64,000 nucleotides of DNA from Enterococcus moraviensis ATCC BAA-383 (GTDB lineage Bacteria; Bacillota; Bacilli; Lactobacillales; Enterococcaceae), in contig NZ_ASWB01000003.1 of assembly GCF_000407445.1 (NCBI RefSeq), positions 434,001 through 498,000 on the forward strand. Direction: 5' to 3'. This document shows positions 47,081 to 55,380 of the stretch, in pieces (the stretch's first letter is position 1; each line of letters begins with the position of its first letter). A program made the translations under genes and the position numbers. The notes beneath the pieces were generated by a model that did no database searches, was not told the DNA's origin, and saw only the letters and a program-made list of their open reading frames with translations.

Positions 47081-48511
47081 ATGAAAAAAAGAAACGTTTT
47101 ACTGAAGTTCAGCTCTCTTGTTTTAGCACTAGGTTACCTTTCAGGCATTTTTACAGCCGTTAATGCCTATGCACAAGAAGATATTCTGACAGTCACTCAA
47201 AATGCTGGTTACCAGACAGATGAATTTTATAAGCCTAAAGCCTCAATCGTGATTGAAGCTCAAACTGGACAAGTCCTCTGGGCAGACAATCCTGATTTAA
47301 AATGGAACCCTGCCAGCATTGCTAAACTAATGTCTGTTTATTTAGTTTTTGAAGCAATGGAAAAAGGGCAATTTACTTTAAATACAATGGTTAAAGCCAC
47401 AGAAAGCGATCAAGCGATTTCGCAAATCTATGAATTAAGTAACAATTCAATCGTTGCTGGTGTAGAATATCCCGTTAAGGACTTACTTTATGCCACACTC
47501 GTTCAATCATCAAATGTTGCCACTGTCATGTTAGCCAATCTTGTTACGGCGAATGACGAAGCAAAATTCATCCACATGATGAATGACAAAGCAAAAGAAC
47601 TCGGCATGACCAATTCAACATTTTATAACTGTAGCGGTGCTGAAACAGGATCGTTCAATGGCTATTATAAGCCTGAAGGGATCGATCAAAATGCTGACAA
47701 CGTAACGACTGCACGGGATTTAGCCATTTTGTCTTATCACTTACTAAAAAATTATCCTGATACTGTTACTTATACTAGTCCAACTCAAATTACGATCATG
47801 GAAAATACACCTTATGCAGAGGTTTTAGAGAATCATAATTATTCTTTACCTGGCTTAGCTTACGGCTATGAAGGTGCAGACGGTTTAAAAACAGGTTCTA
47901 GCCCCTCTGGTGGTTTTAATTATGCAGCGACAGCCAAACGAGAAGACACACGCCTGATCGAAGTCGTGTTAGGTGTAGGTGATTGGGAAGATCAAGAAGG
48001 AGAATTGCAGCGTCACGCGTTTGGTAATGCGATTTTTGATCAAGCTTTTGCTACTTATGAATACAAGAAATTACTCTCTAAAGGAAACAATACCATAAGC
48101 CAAGAAGAAGTCATTTTGGATCAAGATTTTTATGGTGTGATTCAACGAAATACTACACCTAACTTTAAACTATCTGCTGACAAAGTAGAGATGGAGACTG
48201 GTCTTACCGAAGTCTCACCAACAATCAAAGCTCCAAGTGTATCCTTTAAATATGCAAAAAAACTAAAGGCATTACAAAACTCTGCTCTCTTAAAAACTGG
48301 CAAGAAAAAAAATGTATTTTCGACCTTTTTTATTAACGGCTTGTTCATCATTTTAGGGCTCCTATTTCTTGCATTATCGAAACTCTTTAAAAAAGAACCG
48401 ACATCAAATAAAAAAAATAAATTCAATCTCTTATTTATTTTAGGAATCTTGCTTGTTTTAGCAGGAATAGCTTCCAGCGTCTACACTGTTGTTATTGGCC
48501 CTTGGATCTAA
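47081..48511 (+). CDS. D-alanyl-D-alanine carboxypeptidase, paralogue 2
   Basis: A 476-residue DacA-type peptidase: signal peptide ending AVNAYAQED, SxxK in NPASIAKLM, SxN in VQSSNVA, KTG in GLKTGSSPSGG, and two C-terminal membrane helices. It aligns end to end with the protein at 38491. It is only 17 bases behind the J-like gene with AAAGGATG as ribosome site and no terminator between, so it is the third gene of the hscC operon. A Cys replaces the second Ser in its YNCSGAETG segment (YNSSGAQVS in paralogue 1). Confidence 0.9.
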   Translation: MKKRNVLLKFSSLVLALGYLSGIFTAVNAYAQEDILTVTQNAGYQTDEFYKPKASIVIEAQTGQVLWADNPDLKWNPASIAKLMSVYLVFEAMEKGQFTLNTMVKATESDQAISQIYELSNNSIVAGVEYPVKDLLYATLVQSSNVATVMLANLVTANDEAKFIHMMNDKAKELGMTNSTFYNCSGAETGSFNGYYKPEGIDQNADNVTTARDLAILSYHLLKNYPDTVTYTSPTQITIMENTPYAEVLENHNYSLPGLAYGYEGADGLKTGSSPSGGFNYAATAKREDTRLIEVVLGVGDWEDQEGELQRHAFGNAIFDQAFATYEYKKLLSKGNNTISQEEVILDQDFYGVIQRNTTPNFKLSADKVEMETGLTEVSPTIKAPSVSFKYAKKLKALQNSALLKTGKKKNVFSTFFINGLFIILGLLFLALSKLFKKEPTSNKKNKFNLLFILGILLVLAGIASSVYTVVIGPWI

Positions 48512-48512
48512 T

Positions 48513-48547
48513 AAAAAACAGCACCCTGAGCAAGGTGCTGTTTTTTT
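48513..48547 (+). terminator. Terminator of the hscC operon
   Basis: AAAAAACAGCACC and GGTGCTGTTTTTTT arms with a short loop, immediately after the carboxypeptidase stop. Confidence 0.9.
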
Positions 48548-48636
48548 ATTAGTCTATATTAATAACGAGTACATTTTATAAAATTCACACAAATAAGGGT
48601 TAGAAGGTTAAAAGGTAGTGATTCATTATTAAAAGA

Positions 48637-49290
48637 TTATTTATTTTTTTTTAGTTGTTTGATTTCTTTTTCGATTTGATCGATTTGTTTACCTAAAGCT
48701 TTTTGTTCGTTTTTATCGCGTGATGATTTTTTCTTGTTCACTAATTCTTGTTTTTCTTGAATCAACGCATTGATTTTTGCTGCATTGTCTTCTCCTGGTG
48801 TTGATGGTGGTGTTGTATTATCAGTTGAACCACTTGTTGTATTTCCACTTTTCAGTGCTTGGATTTCACGTTCGATTTCGCTGATACGAAGTCCTAGTGC
48901 TTTTTGTTCTTGCCAATCAGTGCTCACTTTTTTCTTGTTGATCAATTCTTGTTTTTCTTGAATTAAAGCATTGATTTTTGAAGCTGTATCTTCACCTGGT
49001 GTTGTAGGTGTTGTTGTGCTTCCAGTTGAACCACCTTTTTTTAATACTTTGATTTCGCGTTCGATTTCGCCAATACGAATACCTAATGCTTTTTGCTCTT
49101 GTGGATCACGACTAACTTTTTTTCTATTGATCAATTCTTGTTTTTCTTGGATCAATGCATTGATTTTCGCTGTGTTATCTACTAATTGAGCTGAAGCAGC
49201 ATGTGCTTGAGCTGAAGTCGCAACTAAACCTGTTCCTCCGATTGATAAAGCTAAACCAGCAACTACTGCACCTTTAATAAATTTGTTCAT
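48637..49290 (-). CDS. Secreted protein with three coiled-coil repeats
   Basis: A 217-residue exported protein of unknown function. The signal peptide ends TSAQAHAA; GTG/ATG alternatives further upstream are ignored because ATG at 49290 has GGGGGAA and a normal signal peptide. The mature part is three repeats of about 63-67 residues, each with KINALIQEKQELINKKK, a short turn with EQKALG, then IGEIEREIKVLKK, joined by Thr/Ser/Pro/Gly linkers. Each repeat looks like a two-helix coiled hairpin. No anchor motif (LPxTG, WxL, LysM) is seen, so it may be released or held by binding. Confidence 0.8.
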   Translation of the reverse strand: MNKFIKGAVVAGLALSIGGTGLVATSAQAHAASAQLVDNTAKINALIQEKQELINRKKVSRDPQEQKALGIRIGEIEREIKVLKKGGSTGSTTTPTTPGEDTASKINALIQEKQELINKKKVSTDWQEQKALGLRISEIEREIQALKSGNTTSGSTDNTTPPSTPGEDNAAKINALIQEKQELVNKKKSSRDKNEQKALGKQIDQIEKEIKQLKKNK

Positions 49291-49355
49291 TATAAATTCC
49301 CCCAATTTTTTTATTCGAACACTACTGTTCATATGATAATAGTTCCGATACACAG

Positions 49356-49384
49356 ATTATAACCACAGTTTCAAAAAAAGTAAA
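49356..49384 (-). promoter_or_regulatory. Promoter of the coiled-coil repeat gene
   Basis: On the minus strand TTTACT (49384-49379), 17-base spacer, perfect TATAAT (49361-49356), about 65 bases before the ATG. Confidence 0.6.
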
Positions 49385-49500
49385 CTATTATTTTATAAAT
49401 AGTAGTATCAAATTTTTTGGAAATTATCGAAAAAAATGAAAATAACTGATATATCAAGGTTTACTGCCCTCTTTTTATCCAAAAAATACTTGCACAAAAT

Positions 49501-49549
49501 AAAAAAAACTAACTTTCACGCTTTATTTCAAGCAGGAAAGTTAGTTTTT
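49501..49549 (-). terminator. pgsA terminator
   Basis: Arms AAAAACTAACTTTC and GAAAGTTAGTTTTTT (49501-49549), with a second GCTT/AAGC pair inside the loop, 22 bases after the pgsA stop. Confidence 0.85.
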
Positions 49550-49571
49550 TAAGCTTCTTTAGGAACAATTT

Positions 49572-50150
49572 CTACATAGAACCTTTAAATACACTTGCAT
49601 TTTTTACAAAATAATCGACTCCTGAATAAATCGTAAAGATCAAACAAATGTACAACATGATTTGATCTAACGGGAAGCCAATTGCTGCAAAAGGAATATT
49701 GTTGATGAACAATAATATAATTGCCACCATCTGTGTTGCTGTTTTTACTTTACCTGGCCACGCAGCAGCCATTACTTCGCCGCCCTCAACTAATAGTAAA
49801 CGTAATCCTGTAACAGCTAGCTCTCTACAAACAATGATTGCCACTACCCAAGTAGGTGCTTTTTGTTGTCCAACTAAAACGATGAATGCTGTCATCACTA
49901 GCATTTTATCTGCTAATGGATCAGCAAACTTACCGAAGTTCGTTACTAAACCTCGTGCTCTAGCAATTTTTCCATCTAACCAATCGGTAATACTTGCCAC
50001 TGCAAAAATGATTGCACCAACTAATTGCGTGACTGCTAATGATGTCCCTGCAACCGTGATTGTGCCCCAATCCATTGGGATGCTAACAACTGCAATAAAA
50101 ATCGGAATCATAAATATTCTAATAACTGTTAATTTATTTGGTAAATTCAA
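49572..50150 (-). CDS. pgsA: CDP-diacylglycerol-glycerol-3-phosphate 3-phosphatidyltransferase
   Basis: A 192-residue integral membrane enzyme making phosphatidylglycerol phosphate. It begins MNLPNKLTVIRIFMIPIFI, and the CDP-alcohol phosphotransferase motif DWLDGKIARARG followed by FGKFADPLADK is complete. Four or more membrane helices. It follows rodZ, as in B. subtilis. In many Firmicutes cinA and recA come next, but here a terminator and the repeat-protein gene follow. Confidence 0.95.
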   Translation of the reverse strand: MNLPNKLTVIRIFMIPIFIAVVSIPMDWGTITVAGTSLAVTQLVGAIIFAVASITDWLDGKIARARGLVTNFGKFADPLADKMLVMTAFIVLVGQQKAPTWVVAIIVCRELAVTGLRLLLVEGGEVMAAAWPGKVKTATQMVAIILLFINNIPFAAIGFPLDQIMLYICLIFTIYSGVDYFVKNASVFKGSM

Positions 50151-50271
50151 TGCTTGTTACCCCTCTCTTCTCTTACTCATTTTACGTTATCTCATAGAAG
50201 CTGTCACGAAAAAAGACAAATTTTTAATCTAAAAAACTTATTTCGCTAAGCTTTCCCTACTCTTAATAAAT

Positions 50272-50325
50272 GAGCGAGAAAAATACTTGCGTCGACTTCT
50301 CCTCTATCGCAAATTTTTCTCGCTC
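50272..50325 (-). terminator. Stem-loop between rodZ and pgsA
   Basis: Arms GAGCGAGAAAAAT (50272-50284) and ATTTTTCTCGCTC (50313-50325), extended by TTGCG/CGCAA inside. No T run follows on the minus strand, so processing or attenuation is as likely as termination. Confidence 0.5.
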
Positions 50326-50345
50326 CTATTATTATGAACAATTGT

Positions 50346-51293
50346 TTATTGTGGTTGTTGAGATTGTTCTGTTGATTCTGATTGTTGTGTTTGTGCATAA
50401 GCCAAACTCAAGTTGATATTTCTTGGTCCGATTCCAGTATTATTCGGATTAAATTGTGCTGTTTGGCCGTCTAATTTGAATTCCATATACTCAGATGCGC
50501 CTAAACTTATAACCACTTGCGTTGTTCCTGCAGGTATTTCGACTGATTTAGCTTGTCCAGGCTGAATCGTTTCTTGGTAAAAGTAGCCATGGTCATTATT
50601 CGCTTCAGTCGCAATATAGACACCGACCCAACATGGTCCTGTCACAGCATTAAACTCAAGTTTAGCTGGACTTGCTACATTTGTTGCGCTCATATTGACT
50701 GTTTGCCCAGACTCACCAATAAAACTCACTTCCGTTGGTGCCTTGGGTTCTGATGAAGAACTAGTCGAAGATTCTGTACTGCTTGAACTTGATACTGATG
50801 CTTGACTTGCTTCAGAACTTGATGATGACTCAGATTCTCTGATAATTTCAGAAGCAGGTGGTGTGATCATCGGTGCTGCTTGACGGTCTTGCCACGTAAT
50901 GTAAAAAACAACAATTGCAATCGCTAATCCGATCAAAGAAAAAATAATTGCTGGCAAACTACGTATGAAGCGTTTTGTCGGACTATATTCATCGTACATT
51001 TGTGTTCGTGATTCATCTAGCGTTTCATATTGAATCGCTGTTTCTATGTCTTCAGGTTCGTCTATCCCATCATAAATTTCGACTAATTCGTTGCCATCTA
51101 ATCCAACTGCACTTGCATACTGACGAATAAATGCGCGTACGTAAAAAGTCCCTGGCATAGAGTCAAAATCATTCTCTTCAATTGCTATCAAATAGCGCTT
51201 TTGTGTTTTAGTAATTTGCTGCAGTTCGTCTAATGACATATTTTGCTGCAGTCGTGCGTCTCTTAATTTTTTTCCTATATTTACGCTGGCCAC
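50346..51293 (-). CDS. rodZ: RodZ-like helix-turn-helix membrane protein
   Basis: A 315-residue cell-shape protein: N-terminal HTH_25 (IGKKLRDARLQQNMSLDELQ, TKTQKRYLIAIEENDFDSMP), a membrane helix at about 108-130 (LPAIIFSLIGLAIAIVVFYI), a Ser/Glu-rich linker and a C-terminal DUF4115 beta domain, then a Gln/Ser tail. RodZ ties MreB to the cell wall machinery in rods; cocci keep the gene though they lack MreB. GTG start with GGAGAAG upstream. Homologous to B. subtilis YmfM, and the ymfF-ymfH-rodZ-pgsA order is conserved. Confidence 0.9.
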   Translation of the reverse strand: MASVNIGKKLRDARLQQNMSLDELQQITKTQKRYLIAIEENDFDSMPGTFYVRAFIRQYASAVGLDGNELVEIYDGIDEPEDIETAIQYETLDESRTQMYDEYSPTKRFIRSLPAIIFSLIGLAIAIVVFYITWQDRQAAPMITPPASEIIRESESSSSSEASQASVSSSSSTESSTSSSSEPKAPTEVSFIGESGQTVNMSATNVASPAKLEFNAVTGPCWVGVYIATEANNDHGYFYQETIQPGQAKSVEIPAGTTQVVISLGASEYMEFKLDGQTAQFNPNNTGIGPRNINLSLAYAQTQQSESTEQSQQPQ

Positions 51294-51695
51294 TCGTCCA
51301 TCTTCTCCAGTCTCTCTAATTTATCAGTTTTGCCTCTCTCGATCAGGCGATTTTAATTATGCAGTTTTCAGGTGATTAAGATAAATCATCTCTGAATAGA
51401 TTCGTGTCTAACTGCGATTGGTATACGTCATTCATTGACTTTATTTTATGTAAAACGTTTGAGTGAAATAGCAAAACTTACTCAATCAAATAGTTAGTTA
51501 TTTCTATGCACCCGACTATTCTAAGGATAACATAAAAAAATACTGATGAGGATAACAATTTTGAAAGTTTTAACTAAATATCGGACTTTTTTTATTTAAC
51601 CTATCTCTCCTTGTAGCATCTGATGATTTTTCTCATAAACGAGGAAAATCATCAGCGTACAAGATCTCTTTTTATCAACTACCCTTGTCTATTTT
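51294..51695. other. Gene-free stretch between ymfH and rodZ
   Basis: This 402-base gap has no coding sequence that I can support. It is AT-rich and contains one stable stem-loop at 51611-51662 (CTGATGATTTT with AAAATCATCAG, framed by TTGTA/TACAA) near the ymfH end. It lacks a following T run on the minus strand. The rodZ promoter must lie in the rest but could not be fixed. Confidence 0.6.
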
Positions 51696-52988
51696 TTACT
51701 TTTTTGGATACATGTAAAAACGGCTTAATCCATCTTTGTTGATAAAAGATTGTGCTAAATCTTTTATGTCAGTCAATTGGATGCTTTCAATCACTTCTGG
51801 TGTATCAAACAACGTTGTTTCTCCATAGAGTGATTGCGAAAATTGATTCGCAATATATTCTAGTGAATTTAATGATTGAAAATATTTTCCGATCATTTTT
51901 TTCTTTAATAGTGATAAATTATCCTCAGTTATTTCAGAACTTTCGTCCACAGTTAAAAGAATCTCCTCGATTCGTTCAGCTAATTGTTCAGGATGATCAC
52001 TATCTCCACCAAAATCTGCAAAATGGAAGCTACGATCTAAATTAAATTCATACCCAAAACTATCATCCAGTAACCCTTCATTATACAAATTCAAATAGTT
52101 TTGTGACGTATTTCCAAATAGTAATTGGAATAATAGATTTGCTGTTGTTTTGTATTTAAGCAAAGCTTTTCCATCTGTAGGAACGTTATCTAAGCCCTTT
52201 AGACCCACAATAACTTTGGGACGACTTATCGCCATCGACAACGAACTCTCCTTAACGATATCTGTTGCTGTTTCATTTGGAAAATGACGTTTGATCGGTT
52301 CAGCTTTCGCAAATGTTTTAGCAGACTGATTCTTACGAATAAAGGCCATCATTTCTTCTGGCTCCATTTTACCGACAACAAATAACGTCATATTACTTGG
52401 GTGATAAAAGGTGTTGTAACAAGTATATAAATCTTCTGCAGTAATTTCAGCAATACTTTCCACAGTTCCTGCAATATCGATATGCAACGGATGTTTTGGA
52501 TAAAGATTCCCTAATGTGCCAAAAAATAAGCGCCAGTTAGAATCATCTAAATACATTTGAATTTCTTGTCCGATGATCCCTTTTTCTTTTTCAACAGTTT
52601 CTTTTGTAAAGTAAGGTTCTTGAACAAAATCAAGTAAAGTTTCTAAGTTTTTCTCTACTTGATCCGTTGTAGAGAACAAGTAGCTTGTTTTTGTAAAACT
52701 TGTAAAGGCATTAGCTGAAGCTCCTTGTTTCCCAAATTGTTGGAACACGTCGCCATCTTCTTTTTCAAACATTTTATGCTCTAAGAAATGCGCAATACCA
52801 TCTGGTACTTTCACAAACTCTTTTTCGCCTATCGGGACAAATTCGTTATCGATCGAACCATAGTTTGTTGTAAATAAGCCATAGGTTTTGTTGTATTCTT
52901 TTTTCGGTAGCAAATAAACAGTTAAGCCATTTTCTAAGACTTCTGTGTAGAGTACTTCATTGATTTGTGGATATTCTTTTTTATTCAT
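51696..52988 (-). CDS. ymfH: M16-family zinc peptidase (YmfH-type)
   Basis: A 430-residue insulinase-family protein. The inverted zinc motif HXXEH is intact (AHFLEHKMFE, about residues 67-76), with the downstream Glu in KEKGIIGQEI, so this is the catalytic member of the pair. Its start overlaps the end of ymfF by eight bases. M16 pairs of this kind form a heterodimeric chamber; in B. subtilis and relatives, they are near rodZ and pgsA. Substrate unknown; peptide-signal processing is possible for such pairs but not shown here. Confidence 0.9.
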   Translation of the reverse strand: MNKKEYPQINEVLYTEVLENGLTVYLLPKKEYNKTYGLFTTNYGSIDNEFVPIGEKEFVKVPDGIAHFLEHKMFEKEDGDVFQQFGKQGASANAFTSFTKTSYLFSTTDQVEKNLETLLDFVQEPYFTKETVEKEKGIIGQEIQMYLDDSNWRLFFGTLGNLYPKHPLHIDIAGTVESIAEITAEDLYTCYNTFYHPSNMTLFVVGKMEPEEMMAFIRKNQSAKTFAKAEPIKRHFPNETATDIVKESSLSMAISRPKVIVGLKGLDNVPTDGKALLKYKTTANLLFQLLFGNTSQNYLNLYNEGLLDDSFGYEFNLDRSFHFADFGGDSDHPEQLAERIEEILLTVDESSEITEDNLSLLKKKMIGKYFQSLNSLEYIANQFSQSLYGETTLFDTPEVIESIQLTDIKDLAQSFINKDGLSRFYMYPKK

Positions 52989-54249
52989 CGCCTTTTTCTC
53001 CTTCCAAAAAGTAAATGGCTTGTAGTTGCACTAACTTAGCAACTCGCTGAACATCAGCTAATGTGACAGCTTCCATTCGGCGAATCCATTCATCATCTTT
53101 TAAACGAAGGTGAGGAATCAAATCGTTCAAATACTCATTTTCTAATACAGATCCTGCATTATCTAAAGAAAGTAAGTATTGATTTTTCAACATTGCTTTG
53201 GTTTGTTCAATTTCAAGATCTGTCACATTGCCTTTACGGATATTTTCTAATTCCACTGAAATCAAACGCAGAACTTGATTACGATTTTTACCATCAATCC
53301 CTGTTTGAACGCTTAAAAATCCACGGAATGTATCGATACTACTTGATGCATAGTAGGCTAAGTTTTCTTTTTCACGGACATTCATAAACAATTTAGAATG
53401 AGGAAACCCACCAAAGACACCATTGAAAATTTGTAATGCAAAATAATTTTCGTCGCCATAATACACATCTGTATGGTAGCCTAAATTCAATTTAGACTGC
53501 GCTAATGTTTCTTGTTCCGCACGTTCTTCGATCACATTTCTCGAAGGCTGCGTATAAAAAATATCCGCAATCCCAGATATACGATCTTCAAACGGCAAAC
53601 GACTAAATAAAGCTGTGACTTCCGCTTCATCCACATCCCCAAGGACAAAAATATCCACTTGGTCTTCTCGCAACATTTGTTGGTGATACGCAGCAATACT
53701 TTCTGCAGTTTCTTTTTCTAAATCAGTAACGGTCCCAAAACTTGGCATTTTTTGATCTTCAGATTGGTTAAAGTATAAATTTTGCAAAGCTAAAGAAGAA
53801 TAGACTTGCTTGTCTTCTGAAATACTTTCGTAATAGGCTTTTAGATTTTCTTTTTCACGTTGGAACGTTTCAGTTTCGAATTTTCCGTCAATAATATTAG
53901 GATAAAACAAAATTTCTTTTACAAAATCCGCAGCATCTGCTAAAACGTGACTCTCCCCTAAATACTTATCATTCACTAAGTTCATTGAGAGGTTCAACCA
54001 ATGTAAATTTCCTTTTTTATTTACATTGATCCCAAAGCTAGCACCATATAATTCTGCTAACTTTTCACTTAGCTTCACTTGATCTGGGTAATTTAAACTA
54101 TTCGTTTCTAATAGACTAGATAAAAGTGTTCGTTTCGTGATTGTTTCTTTATTCAAACGCGTATTAAAACGAACTAAAATACGCACTGTCTTATATTTTT
54201 CGGTTGGAACAACATGTAAGTTGACCCCTTGTGCTAATGCAATCGGCAT
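52981..54249 (-). CDS. ymfF: M16-family non-catalytic partner (YmfF-type)
   Basis: A 422-residue insulinase-fold protein without an HXXEH motif, matching the inactive partner of M16 heterodimers (TKRTLLSSLLETNSLNYPDQ, GGFPHSKLFMNVREKENLAY with the conserved REKENLAYY of the C-terminal half). ATG at 54249 is preceded by GAGGAG at 8 bases and gives the usual MPIALAQGVNLHVV start; the in-frame extension to 54348 lacks a ribosome site. First gene of the ymfF-ymfH pair. Confidence 0.88.
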   Translation of the reverse strand: MPIALAQGVNLHVVPTEKYKTVRILVRFNTRLNKETITKRTLLSSLLETNSLNYPDQVKLSEKLAELYGASFGINVNKKGNLHWLNLSMNLVNDKYLGESHVLADAADFVKEILFYPNIIDGKFETETFQREKENLKAYYESISEDKQVYSSLALQNLYFNQSEDQKMPSFGTVTDLEKETAESIAAYHQQMLREDQVDIFVLGDVDEAEVTALFSRLPFEDRISGIADIFYTQPSRNVIEERAEQETLAQSKLNLGYHTDVYYGDENYFALQIFNGVFGGFPHSKLFMNVREKENLAYYASSSIDTFRGFLSVQTGIDGKNRNQVLRLISVELENIRKGNVTDLEIEQTKAMLKNQYLLSLDNAGSVLENEYLNDLIPHLRLKDDEWIRRMEAVTLADVQRVAKLVQLQAIYFLEGEKGDE

Positions 54250-54453
54250 CTTATCAGCTCCTCTTTGTTTTTCATCATAATAAAGCCCAGCTTGAAATAC
54301 AATCATCTGGACGTTTTTAAATGTTTTTTTAAGATTTTCCGTATTCATTTAATTATAGCACAGCTCAACTGTCTTTCCTTGATGTAAGAGTCTTTCATTT
54401 TAATTTTTTCTAATTTTTCTGTATACTAAAATTGAGAAAGGGAGGTTAAACTT

Positions 54454-54891
54454 ATGATCAAAGAATTTAAAGAATTTATTATGCGTGGAAATGTTCTTGA
54501 TTTGGCCGTTGGGGTCGTGATCGGTTCTGCTTTTACTGCTATCGTGACACAGATCGTTAATGGCTTGATTACGCCTTTAGTTAGTTTAGTATTTGTATTG
54601 ACTACTGGAGAAAAAAGTGCAGACGACGCATTGGGTGCCTTAGTGTTTCATGTAAAAGGCGTAGCGTTCAACATTGGCGATGTCATCAGTGCTCTTATTA
54701 CATTTTTAATCACTGCCTTTGTGTTATTCCTAATCGTAAAAGCTGTTAACAAGATGAAAAAGAAACCGCAAGCTGAGGAAGAAGAAGTTTCAGGACCAAC
54801 GACAGATGAATTGTTGGAGCAAATCCGTGATTTGTTGGCCGCTCAAACAACAACTGTCCCAAAAGATACAATTGAAAACAGTAAAAAATAG
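54454..54891 (+). CDS. mscL: Large-conductance mechanosensitive channel
   Basis: A 145-residue channel that opens under membrane tension and protects against hypo-osmotic shock. The diagnostic N-terminus IKEFKEFIMRGNVLDLAVGV is followed by helix 1, an outer loop (about residues 48-70), helix 2 (VISALITFLITAFVLFLIVK) and a C-terminal helix LLEQIRDLLAAQ. The ribosome site GGGAGG is strong. Confidence 0.97.
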   Translation: MIKEFKEFIMRGNVLDLAVGVVIGSAFTAIVTQIVNGLITPLVSLVFVLTTGEKSADDALGALVFHVKGVAFNIGDVISALITFLITAFVLFLIVKAVNKMKKKPQAEEEEVSGPTTDELLEQIRDLLAAQTTTVPKDTIENSKK

Positions 54892-54924
54892 CCATTATTT
54901 ACAACGCTAAATTGCGTATAACCT

Positions 54925-54970
54925 AACGTTCTCCAGTAAATCCTTAGGTATTTACTGGAGAACGTTTTTA
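54925..54970 (+). terminator. mscL terminator
   Basis: A 17-bp perfect stem (54925-54941 with 54950-54966) and a T run, 34 bases after the mscL stop. Confidence 0.9.
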
Positions 54971-55007
54971 ATTAACAACATGTGAAAACATATTCATGAC
55001 CTAAAAT

Positions 55008-55038
55008 GTAATGTATACTAATAGAAAGCATACATTAC
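55008..55038 (+). promoter_or_regulatory. Inverted repeat at the -10/ribosome-site region of a small membrane gene
   Basis: GTAATGTAT (55008-55016) and ATACATTAC (55030-55038) are perfect 9-bp arms 13 bases apart. The left arm overlaps a possible -10 box TATACT (55014-55019), and the right arm touches the Shine-Dalgarno GGAGG. It could bind a repressor or act as an RNA hairpin. Confidence 0.5.
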
Positions 55039-55049
55039 GGAGGAAAAAA

Positions 55050-55313
55050 ATGAAAAAGAAGCAGATTACGTCTAATTACCTTCTCTATATTCTTATTTTC
55101 GGGTTTATTTTGGAAATTATTTTGAAAGACAGTTATCCCCGTTTAGGAACACTTATTTTCAATTGTGTGTTAGGGATCACGTTCATAGTTAGCGGTTGGC
55201 GATGGGATTTAAAGAGAAGCTGGCTGGCTCGCATTGTATTTAGCTGCGGGGTTCTTTGGCTTGGCTATTTATTTCTATATTATGTAACGGGGTTCAATAA
55301 TCATCCGTTTTAA
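55050..55313 (+). CDS. Small three-helix membrane protein, unknown
   Basis: An 87-residue protein with a basic N-terminus (MKKKQ) and about three hydrophobic segments (YLLYILIFGFILEIIL, LIFNCVLGITFIVSGW, IVFSCGVLWLGYLFLYYV). I do not recognise the family. ATG at 55050 has GGAGG at ideal distance; the frame is open from 55011 but that part lies in the inverted repeat. It has its own terminator, so it is a free-standing gene whose operator-like dyad suggests control. Confidence 0.75.
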   Translation: MKKKQITSNYLLYILIFGFILEIILKDSYPRLGTLIFNCVLGITFIVSGWRWDLKRSWLARIVFSCGVLWLGYLFLYYVTGFNNHPF

Positions 55314-55328
55314 TTTCTATTTCTAACT

Positions 55329-55380
55329 AAAAAGAAAGCGGAACAAAAGTGTCTATCCCCTTTTGTTCCGCTTTCTTTTT
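55329..55380. terminator. Bidirectional terminator
   Basis: A 19-bp perfect stem (55331-55349 with 55360-55378) with A and T tracts. The arm AAAGCGGAACAAAAG resembles the left end of the cluster A palindromic repeats. Confidence 0.9.

Noticed and set aside
48743-49165. Regularly spaced DNA repeats that could suggest a CRISPR array
   Set aside because: They are in-frame codons of the three coiled-coil repeats; the spacing is too long and the spacers are coding.
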